Origin: DATGZH01 sp035297265
GTDB taxonomy: Bacteria; Actinomycetota; Acidimicrobiia; Acidimicrobiales; RAAP-2
Direction of reading: 5' to 3'
Length of the DNA stretch: 64,000 nt
Assembly (NCBI GenBank): GCA_035297265.1
Contig: DATGZH010000024.1
Coordinates: forward strand, 1 to 64,000
The notes beneath the pieces were generated by a model. It saw only the letters and a program-made list of their open reading frames with translations, was not told the DNA's origin and did not search any database. The position numbers were made by a program, and so were the translations under genes. The first letter of the stretch is position 1. Each line of letters starts with the position of its first letter. Positions 16,288 through 23,596 of this stretch are shown in pieces.

Positions 16288-17762
16288 GCGAACCGACCGC
16301 CACCGGCGGGCCCCGGCCGCGGCCGCGCCAGATTCCCCGCTTCGGCATCGCCCTCGTGGTGGCGGGCACGCTCGTGGGCGTCGGCCTGATCGACCACGCG
16401 CTCACCCCGCCGTCGAGCCCCGCCGCCGCCGCGCCGGTTGTGGCGCAGGCCGCACCGGTCGGGGCGGAGTCGTCGTCGTGGTACTGCGTCGGCGGCACGG
16501 GGCCGAGCGGGGGATCGCCGCCGATCGTCGACCTCGTCAACAGCTCGTCGGTGCCGGTGTCGGGCACCGTCACCGCGATCGGCGACCCGGCGGCGAGCGC
16601 CTCTTCACCGGTGACCGTCCCGGCCCACGGCCAGGTGTCGGTGTCACCGGCCCAGCTGGTCGGGTCGACCCAGTTCGTGGCGGCCGACGTCGACCTCGAG
16701 GGCGGCGGGGTCGTGGCCAGCGAGTCGGTGGCCGGGCCGACCGGCTGGGCCCAGACGCCCTGTGCCAGCAACGCCGCCACCAGCTGGTACTTCGCCGCGG
16801 GGGACACGAGCACCGCCTACGACTTCCTGTCCCTCTACAACCCCGACAGCACGCCGGCCGTCGTCGACCTCACGTTCGTCATCGGCTCGAAGGTCACGAG
16901 CCCCACGCCGTTCCAGGGGCTGATCGTCCCGCCCGGGCGGCTGGTCGTGGCCGGCGTCGACTCCTACGTCCAGGAGGAGCCGCAGGTGGCCACGGTGGCC
17001 ACCGCCCGCTCCGGGCGGGTCGTGGCCGCCCAGCTCCTCCAGTACGACGACAACGGGCTGACCGGGCTGAGCGTGGCCACGGGGACGCCCGTCGCCGCGC
17101 CGCGCTGGTCGTTCCCGCGCTCGAACGACGTGAGCGGCGGGTCGACGATGTTCGAGGTCTTCAACCCGGGCACCGCGTCAGCGCACGTGACGGTGCGCCT
17201 CCGCCTGCCTTCGGGGCCGGTGGCCCCCCTCCGTCAGGTGGTGCCGCCGGCCAGCACCTGGACCCTCGACGCCTCGAGCCTGACCCGGCTGCCGGCCAAC
17301 ACCGACTACGCCGCGAGCTTCAGCACCGCCGGGGGCCCCGGGGTGGTGGTCTGGCGGTTGGCCTCGGCCCCGGCGGCCTCCGTCGCCCCGCAGTGGGGGG
17401 CGGTGCCCGGGGTGGCCGAGGGCCCGCCGGCCACCTCCTACGTGCTGCCCGCGGCGGGCACGCCCGCCCTCCCCGCCACGACCGGCGCGGCGCCGGTCGG
17501 CCTCGGCCTCTTGAACAGCGGGACGGCGCCGGCCGTGGTGTCGATCGACGTGTACGGCGCCCACGGTCCGACCCCTCTCGCCGGCAGCCCCGTGCACCTC
17601 GACGCCGGGGCCTTCACGGTCATCCAGGGCTCGTCGCTGCCGCCGACCGACGCCCTCCTCGTGACGTGCCACGAGGAGGGGGTGTCGGTGATGGAGGACT
17701 TCGTCCCGGCGGGCATGGCCGGCCTCGTGGCGCAGCCGGGGGTGGCGCTGACGCCGCCCTGA
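16284..17762 (+). CDS. DUF5719-type exported protein
   Basis: A 492-aa protein with one N-terminal membrane helix or uncleaved signal (FGIALVVAGTLVGVGLIDHAL) and a long exported beta-strand-rich domain with repeats of the type SLYNPDSTPAVVDLTF, FEVFNPGTASAHVTVRL and LLNSGTAPAVVSIDVYG, about 100-150 residues apart. This is typical of actinobacterial DUF5719 proteins, whose function is not known. GTG 16284 overlaps the stop of the giant GT2 gene, so the two products are probably made together and may act together at the cell surface. Confidence 0.65.
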   Translation: MSEPTATGGPRPRPRQIPRFGIALVVAGTLVGVGLIDHALTPPSSPAAAAPVVAQAAPVGAESSSWYCVGGTGPSGGSPPIVDLVNSSSVPVSGTVTAIGDPAASASSPVTVPAHGQVSVSPAQLVGSTQFVAADVDLEGGGVVASESVAGPTGWAQTPCASNAATSWYFAAGDTSTAYDFLSLYNPDSTPAVVDLTFVIGSKVTSPTPFQGLIVPPGRLVVAGVDSYVQEEPQVATVATARSGRVVAAQLLQYDDNGLTGLSVATGTPVAAPRWSFPRSNDVSGGSTMFEVFNPGTASAHVTVRLRLPSGPVAPLRQVVPPASTWTLDASSLTRLPANTDYAASFSTAGGPGVVVWRLASAPAASVAPQWGAVPGVAEGPPATSYVLPAAGTPALPATTGAAPVGLGLLNSGTAPAVVSIDVYGAHGPTPLAGSPVHLDAGAFTVIQGSSLPPTDALLVTCHEEGVSVMEDFVPAGMAGLVAQPGVALTPP

Positions 17763-17784
17763 CGGGCCGGCGGTCAACCCTCGC

Positions 17785-20007
17785 TCAGCGGGGCTTCTCT
17801 TTCTGCGGCGCCGGCCATTGGGGCGGCGGCCACTGGGGCGGCGGCCACTGGGGCGAGGCGTCCTCGGCCTGGCCGCCCTGCACGGGCACCTGGGGCGGCG
17901 GCCACTGCTGCGGCGGCGGCCACGACGGAGCGGAGGCGCCCTGCGGGTCACCGGCCCCGACCGGTGCGGGCGCCTCGACGTCCCCTCGGTCGGACTCGGC
18001 CACCTTCCCGTCGGTCGGCTCGCCGACTGCGGCCACCTCGACGGTCTTGGCCTCGGTCCCGTCGCCGTTCGTCGCGGCCTTGCGGCCGTTCCCGTTGAAG
18101 TGCGGGACGGCCTTGGCCCCCGTCACGTGGACCGGGCCGCCGTGGGCCTGGTCGACCAGCTGGCGGACCGCCTCGCCGTCGACCGTCTCCTGCTCGAGGA
18201 GGGCCTGGGCGAGGGCGTCGAGCCCGTCGCGATGCTGGCTCAGGAGGTCGATGGCCCGCTCCTCTTGCTCCCGGAGGATCCGCTCCACCTCGTCGTCGAT
18301 CACCCGGCTCGTGTCCTCGGAGTAGTCGCGGGTGTGCATGAGGTCCTCGCCCAGGAAGACCTGCCCCTGGGAGCCCCAGGCCATCGGCCCGATCTCCTCG
18401 CTCATGCCCCATTCGCGGACCATCTTCCTCGCCAGCTCGGTGTTGCCGACGAGGTCGTTGGCCGCACCGGTGGAGAGGTCGCCGTAGACGAGGAGCTCGG
18501 CCACCCGGCCGCCCATGCGCACGCAGAGGGTGTCCTCGATGTGCTGGCGCGGGTAGATGTGGCGCTCCTCCATCGGGAGCTGCTGGGTGACGCCGAGGGC
18601 CATGCCGGTCGGGAGGATCGTCACCTTGTGCACCGGGTCGGCCTCTTCGAGGACGTAGGCGAGCACGGCGTGGCCCGCCTCGTGGTAGGCGACGCGCTCC
18701 TTCTCCGAATCCGAGAGGGCCAGGCTCTCGCGCCGCTGCCCCATGAGCACCCGGTCACGCGCCGTCTCGAAGTCGGCCATGTCGATGGTCACACTGCCCC
18801 GGCGCACGGCGTGCAGCGCGGCCTCGTTCACGAGGTTGGCGAGGTCGGCTCCGCTCATGCCCGGTGTGCCCCGGGCCACGAGCTCGAGGTCGACGTCGGG
18901 GCCGATGCGCTTGCCCTTGCAGTGGACCTGGAGGATGGGCAGGCGCTCCTCGAGGTCGGGGAGGGGCACGACGATCTGGCGGTCGAAGCGACCGGGGCGC
19001 AGCAGGGCCGGGTCCAAGATGTCGGGCCGGTTGGTGGCCGCGATGACCACGACGCCCTCGGCCGGGTCGAAGCCGTCCATCTCCGACAGCATCTGGTTGA
19101 GCGTCTGCTCGCGCTCGTCGTGGCCCCCGCCGAGGCCCGCCCCGCGCTTGCGGCCGATCGAGTCGATCTCGTCCACGAAGACGATGGCCGGTGACTGCTT
19201 GCGCGCCGTCTGGAAGAGGTCGCGCACCCGGCTGGCCCCGACGCCCACGAACATCTCCATGAAGTCCGAGCCGCTCACCGAGAGGAAGGGAACCCCGGCC
19301 TCACCGGCCACCGCCCGGGCGAGGAGGGTCTTGCCGGTGCCCGGCGGGCCGACGAGGAGGACGCCCTTCGGGATCTTGGCCCCGATCTCCTTGAAGCGCC
19401 CCGGCGTCTTCAAGAAGTCGACGACCTCGCTGATCTCCTGCTTGACCCCGTTGTAGCCGGCGACGTCGGAGAAGGTGGTCGAGGGCCGGTCGGCGCTGAA
19501 GAGGCGGGCCCGCGACCGACCGATCGACATGATGCCCGACATCTGGCCCCGGGCCTGCCGGGACACGAAGTAGAACATCCCGCCGATGAGGAGGAAGAAG
19601 AAGAGGTAGGGCAGCCAAGTCGAGAGCAGGTTGGAGGGCGTGGAGAAGGTGACGTCCACTCCCTTGGCCTGCATCTCGTGGACGTCCTGGGGGATCGGCG
19701 GGTTGGGCCCGCTCACCGTGTACGCCGTCCCGTCCTTCAGCTTGCCCGTGATGGTGCCCGACGAGTTGTCGACGTTGGCCGAGGCCACCTGGCCGCTCTT
19801 CACGTCGTTCAGGAGCGTCGAGTACGAGAGGCTCTTCGAGCTCGAGCGCGGGAGGAGGGAGGGGACGATCAGGATGGCCAGGACCGCCACGATGAGGACG
19901 GTCCAGATCCAGCGCCAGCTCTGTTCGCCGCCGGAGGGGGTCTGCTGGCCGCCGGGACCGGGGGTGGGCGGGCGCGAAGGGGAGCGGTCGGGCCGCTGCG
20001 GGCTCAC
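17785..20007 (-). CDS. ftsH: ATP-dependent zinc metalloprotease FtsH
   Basis: A 740-aa membrane-anchored AAA+ protease for quality control of membrane proteins. It has two N-terminal helices (about 32-50 and 128-150) with an extracytoplasmic domain between them, Walker A GPPGTGKT at 220-227, Walker B IVFVDEID, and the second region of homology ending RPGRFD. The zinc site HEAGH is at 442-446 and the third ligand is near LVYGDLSTGAANDL. The C-terminal 55 residues are a Trp/Pro/Gln repeat tail. I prefer GTG 20007 over GTG 20013 because TAGCAT ends 6 nt before it. Confidence 0.95.
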   Translation of the reverse strand: MSPQRPDRSPSRPPTPGPGGQQTPSGGEQSWRWIWTVLIVAVLAILIVPSLLPRSSSKSLSYSTLLNDVKSGQVASANVDNSSGTITGKLKDGTAYTVSGPNPPIPQDVHEMQAKGVDVTFSTPSNLLSTWLPYLFFFLLIGGMFYFVSRQARGQMSGIMSIGRSRARLFSADRPSTTFSDVAGYNGVKQEISEVVDFLKTPGRFKEIGAKIPKGVLLVGPPGTGKTLLARAVAGEAGVPFLSVSGSDFMEMFVGVGASRVRDLFQTARKQSPAIVFVDEIDSIGRKRGAGLGGGHDEREQTLNQMLSEMDGFDPAEGVVVIAATNRPDILDPALLRPGRFDRQIVVPLPDLEERLPILQVHCKGKRIGPDVDLELVARGTPGMSGADLANLVNEAALHAVRRGSVTIDMADFETARDRVLMGQRRESLALSDSEKERVAYHEAGHAVLAYVLEEADPVHKVTILPTGMALGVTQQLPMEERHIYPRQHIEDTLCVRMGGRVAELLVYGDLSTGAANDLVGNTELARKMVREWGMSEEIGPMAWGSQGQVFLGEDLMHTRDYSEDTSRVIDDEVERILREQEERAIDLLSQHRDGLDALAQALLEQETVDGEAVRQLVDQAHGGPVHVTGAKAVPHFNGNGRKAATNGDGTEAKTVEVAAVGEPTDGKVAESDRGDVEAPAPVGAGDPQGASAPSWPPPQQWPPPQVPVQGGQAEDASPQWPPPQWPPPQWPAPQKEKPR
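17816..17920 (-). repeat. 15-nt tandem repeats encoding WPPPQ units in the FtsH tail
   Basis: Units of the type CACTGGGGCGGCGGC recur in tandem from 17816 to 17855 and, degenerate, to about 17920. In frame they encode (Q)WPPPQ repeats at the extreme C-terminus of FtsH. They stay in frame, so the repeat looks tolerated or selected as protein. Confidence 0.75.
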
Positions 20008-20013
20008 TGCCAC

Positions 20014-20019
20014 ATGCTA
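20014..20019 (-). promoter_or_regulatory. -10 box (TAGCAT) for ftsH
   Basis: TAGCAT on the minus strand ends 6 nt before GTG 20007. It directly abuts GTG 20013, which is therefore too close to be the start of a leaderless message. Confidence 0.4.
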
Positions 20020-20082
20020 TGCGCCGACCTAGCGAAACAGGTACCGCAGGCGGGCCGCCCGATCGGCGAAGAAGCCGAGCAC

Positions 20083-20088
20083 TAACGT
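20083..20088 (+). promoter_or_regulatory. -10 box (TAACGT) for the CPBP protease gene
   Basis: TAACGT ends 7 nt before ATG 20096, with no Shine-Dalgarno sequence between. It is consistent with a leaderless transcript divergent from ftsH. Confidence 0.4.
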
Positions 20089-20095
20089 TGCCCCG

Positions 20096-21073
20096 ATGCC
20101 CCAACCTGGGGAAAGCGAGTCGCCCCCCTCCGACGCGCCGGCCCCCGGCCGCACCTATCCGCCCAGCTCCGACGGGGCGGGCACGCCGCCTTTTCTCGTG
20201 GCGGCCGGGTTGGACCACGACCCCGACGAGTCGCCCGTCGCGGCGGAGGGGGACCTGGCTGGCCCTCCGAGCGGACCGTTCCTGGACCAGCCCGGCGCGG
20301 TGCCCCGGGACCGGGCCGACGCCGGCACGTGGCTCCTCTTCGCCGTGGTCGGCTTCCTCGTCGGCTCGGTGGTCGGGCTCCTCTTCGCCGCCCTGGCGGC
20401 CGAGCTGGCCGGGCAGGGCAGCCACCTGGCCGAGATCGCCAAGCTGTCGGCCCCGCCGGAGTGGTACGTGGCGGCGTCGCTCGTCGGCCTCTGGGTCGGG
20501 TTCATCGTCGGTCCCTGGCTGGCCAGCCGCTTCCGGGGGACGCGACGCTTCGCCGCCGACCTCGGGCTCCGCTTCCGGCTGGTCGACCTCTGGGGTGTGG
20601 CCGTCGGCCTCCTGGGTCAGCTGCTCGTCGACCTCATGTACGCCCCCTTCCACCACCACCACAACTTCACCAAGAACTTCAATGCCCCGACCACCCGCCT
20701 GACCGGGGCCTCCCACGGGGGCGGCTTCGTCGTGATCGCCCTGCTCACGGTGGTCGGCGCCCCGTTCTTCGAGGAGCTGTTCTTCCGCGGGCTCTTGCTC
20801 CGGGGCCTCGTCCGGGTCTGCACGCCGGCCCGGCGGGGACGCTCCCTCGGTCGGACGTTCGGCGTGGTCGCCGCGGTCCTCCTCGACGGCCTGCTGTTCG
20901 GCCTGGCCCACGGCGAGCTGGTGCAGCTGGCCGGCCTGGCCGCCTTCGGGATGATCCTCGCCGTCGTCTCCTACCGGACCGGACGGCTGGGCATGAACAT
21001 GGTGGCCCACGCCACCTTCAACTTGGCGGCGGTGCTCACGATCGCCGGCGACCGCAGCGTGGTCTTCCATTGA
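20096..21073 (+). CDS. CPBP-family intramembrane metalloprotease
   Basis: A 325-aa membrane protein. After a disordered acidic N-terminus (about 80 residues) there are at least six hydrophobic helices. Family motifs are FFEELFFRGLLLRGL (EExxxR, near residue 222), FGLAHGE (FxxxH) and a terminal HATFN. This is the glutamate/histidine metalloprotease site of the CAAX-protease/bacteriocin-processing (CPBP/Abi) family. An unusual HHHH run lies in a loop before the motif. It is divergent from ftsH. The substrate is unknown. Confidence 0.82.
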   Translation: MPQPGESESPPSDAPAPGRTYPPSSDGAGTPPFLVAAGLDHDPDESPVAAEGDLAGPPSGPFLDQPGAVPRDRADAGTWLLFAVVGFLVGSVVGLLFAALAAELAGQGSHLAEIAKLSAPPEWYVAASLVGLWVGFIVGPWLASRFRGTRRFAADLGLRFRLVDLWGVAVGLLGQLLVDLMYAPFHHHHNFTKNFNAPTTRLTGASHGGGFVVIALLTVVGAPFFEELFFRGLLLRGLVRVCTPARRGRSLGRTFGVVAAVLLDGLLFGLAHGELVQLAGLAAFGMILAVVSYRTGRLGMNMVAHATFNLAAVLTIAGDRSVVFH

Positions 21074-21098
21074 CCGGCCGGCCGACCGTTCTTCGCCC

Positions 21099-23573
21099 GT
21101 GCTGACCGCGCCGCCGACCACCGAGGGCCGGCCCCCGCCGCCGGTTACCGGGCCGCGCCACGCCCGCCACGTCGATCGCCGGTGGCTGCCCTCGGGCCCC
21201 TTCGCCGTGCGGGCCTTCCCGGCCGCGGCGACGGGGGTGGCCATCGTCGGCGTGATCGTCATCGTGCTCTGGCAGCTGCACCTCAACCTCTTGCTCCAGA
21301 ACAGCTCGACCACCGGCGGCGACACGGGCGCCCACTACATGATGCCGGCCTACCTGGCCACCCTCGTGACCCACGGGCACCTCTCCGGCTGGGACCCGGC
21401 CTGGTACGACGGCTACCCGATCTACACCTTCTATTTCGTCCTGCCCGACCTCTTCGTGGCGATCGCCCACATTGTCCACTTCCCCTACAACATCGCCTTC
21501 AAGTGGGCGACGATCCTCGGCTCGATCTCCCTCCCCGTCGTCGCCTGGGCGTGCGGCAAGCTCTTCCGGCTGCGGCCGCCGGTCCCCGCGGTGCTCGCCG
21601 CGGCGACCCTCCCGTTCCTCTTCGAGTACTCCTACGAGATCTACGGGGGGAACCTCTTCTCCACACTGGCCGGGGAGTACGCCTACTCGCTCAGCATCTC
21701 CCTCGCCATCCTCTTCCTCGGCCTCATGGCCTTCGGCCTGCGGACGGGGCGCCACCGCGGCTGGACGGCGGTCGTGCTCGCCGCCTGCATCGCCGCCCAC
21801 ATCGTGCCGGCCATGTTCGCCCTGGCCGGGGCCCTCCTCCTCGTCGTCTTCGAGCTGCTCCCCCCGGTCGTGCGACCGGGGACCGGCAGTCCCCTCCGCC
21901 AGGCCGAGGCGGACGACGAGCTGTTCCCGCTCGGCCCGTCCCCGGGGCGCACCCGGTGGCGGAACGTCTGGTGGGGCTGCTCGACGGTGGCCATCGGGCT
22001 CCTGCTCTCGGGCTGGTGGCTCGTCCCCTTCGGTATCCGCCAGCCCTACGCCACGTCGATGGGCTACAACAACGTGGCCGGCTACCCGGACCTCCTCTTC
22101 CCCCACGGCGACCTCTGGGCGGTGGTGCTCGCCTTCGTCGCCGTGCCGGTGGCCGTCGTCCTGCGGAGCCGCTTCGGCCTCCTCGTCGCGCTCCTCGGCG
22201 GGGCCTCCGTGCTCGCCCTCGTGTTCGACCCCCAGGGGAGCCTCTACAACGTCCGGTTCCTCCCGCTGTGGTTCCTCTGCATCTACCTCATGGCCGGTTG
22301 GCTCTTCGGCACGGCCGCCGCCGCGCTGGCCCGGGCCTGGCGCCGCCGCCGCCAGGCGAGGTGGGTGGCCGCGGTGCGCCAGGCCTGGACGGCCGGGCGC
22401 CGCCTGCCGGCCCGCCCCCGCATGCCGCTCTGGGCCCCCGCCGCGGTGGCCGGGCCGATCCTCGGGCTCCTCGGGGCCATGCTCGTCGTGGTGCCGCCGT
22501 TCGTGGTGAACGCCTCGGACCTGCCGGTCCACGCCGGCGCCGACCTCGTGAGCAACTGGGCGGCGTGGAACTACTCCGGCTACGAGGGGAAGCCCGCCTA
22601 CCCCGAGCTCCAGGCGGTCATGCACACGATGGCCAGGGTCGGCGCCAAGGACGGCTGCGGGAGGGCCATGTGGGAGTACGAGCCCGACCTCGACCGGTTC
22701 GGCACGCCGATGGCGCTCATGCTGCTGCCGTTCGACACCGGCGGGTGCATCGACTCGATGGAGGGCCTCCTCTTCGAGTCCTCGGGCACCACGCCCTACC
22801 ACTTCTTGAACCAGGCCGAGCTCTCCGTGCAACCCTCCGAGCCGGTGGTGGGCCTGCCCTACGGGCCGCAGAACGTGGCCCTCGGCGTGCAGCACCTCCA
22901 GCTGCTCGGGGTCCGCTACTTCATGGCCTCGGACCCGAAGATCCAGGCGATGGCGGCGGCCGACCCCAGCCTGCGCCTCGTGGCCAGCACCGGGCCGTGG
23001 CATTCGCTCTATGGCGCGGCGACCGTCACCACCACGTGGAAGGTCTACGAGGTGCTCCACTCGCCGCTCGTCCAGCCGCTCACCCACGAGCCGGCGGTGA
23101 TGTCCGACGTGGCCGGTCGGGTCGCCTGGCTCTCGCCGTCGGTCGCCTGGTACGGCGACCCGTCCCGCTGGGACGTGGAGCTCGCCGCGTCCGGCCCGTC
23201 CTCGTGGCCGCACGTGGCCGCCGGCACCGCCGACCCGCCGGCGGTGAAGGTCCCGCCCACGAAGGTCTCCTCGGTCGTCTCTACCGACAACACGGTCAGC
23301 TTCGACGTGAGCCGCACGGGCACACCGGTGCTCGTGAAGGTCTCCTACTTCCCCAACTGGCACGCCACGGGGGCCGACGGCCCCTACCGGGTGACGCCCA
23401 ACCTCATGGTGGTGGTGCCGACCTCGCACCACGTGACCCTCGTCTACGGCACGAGCACCGCCGACCGGCTGGGTCTCCTCGTGACGCTCGTCGGGGTGCT
23501 GTGCCTCCTCGTGCCCTGGGCGGTCACCGTGGTGCGCCGCCGGCCGCGGGCCCGCGGCGCGTCAGTCGACTGA
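21099..23573 (+). CDS. Large GT-C-like polytopic membrane protein
   Basis: An 824-aa protein with about ten or more membrane helices in the first 460 residues and a long exported C-terminal half, closed by a helix (LGLLVTLVGVLCLLVPWAV) and a basic tail. The first loop has GGDTGAHYMMPAYLAT and DPAWYDGYPIYTFYF, resembling the PTPS-related / oligosaccharyltransferase-like group where an acidic residue in the first loop is catalytic in GT-C enzymes. It begins at GTG 21099, 25 nt after the CPBP gene. It is probably a polyprenyl-phosphate-sugar-dependent transferase. This is inferred from fold only. Confidence 0.55.
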   Translation: MLTAPPTTEGRPPPPVTGPRHARHVDRRWLPSGPFAVRAFPAAATGVAIVGVIVIVLWQLHLNLLLQNSSTTGGDTGAHYMMPAYLATLVTHGHLSGWDPAWYDGYPIYTFYFVLPDLFVAIAHIVHFPYNIAFKWATILGSISLPVVAWACGKLFRLRPPVPAVLAAATLPFLFEYSYEIYGGNLFSTLAGEYAYSLSISLAILFLGLMAFGLRTGRHRGWTAVVLAACIAAHIVPAMFALAGALLLVVFELLPPVVRPGTGSPLRQAEADDELFPLGPSPGRTRWRNVWWGCSTVAIGLLLSGWWLVPFGIRQPYATSMGYNNVAGYPDLLFPHGDLWAVVLAFVAVPVAVVLRSRFGLLVALLGGASVLALVFDPQGSLYNVRFLPLWFLCIYLMAGWLFGTAAAALARAWRRRRQARWVAAVRQAWTAGRRLPARPRMPLWAPAAVAGPILGLLGAMLVVVPPFVVNASDLPVHAGADLVSNWAAWNYSGYEGKPAYPELQAVMHTMARVGAKDGCGRAMWEYEPDLDRFGTPMALMLLPFDTGGCIDSMEGLLFESSGTTPYHFLNQAELSVQPSEPVVGLPYGPQNVALGVQHLQLLGVRYFMASDPKIQAMAAADPSLRLVASTGPWHSLYGAATVTTTWKVYEVLHSPLVQPLTHEPAVMSDVAGRVAWLSPSVAWYGDPSRWDVELAASGPSSWPHVAAGTADPPAVKVPPTKVSSVVSTDNTVSFDVSRTGTPVLVKVSYFPNWHATGADGPYRVTPNLMVVVPTSHHVTLVYGTSTADRLGLLVTLVGVLCLLVPWAVTVVRRRPRARGASVD

Positions 23574-23596
23574 GGGGGACCGCGGAGCGGGTCGGC

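Noticed and set aside
17816..17920. Short tandem repeats considered as a CRISPR array
   Set aside because: Units are 15 nt, directly adjacent, without unique spacers, and stay in frame within ftsH.
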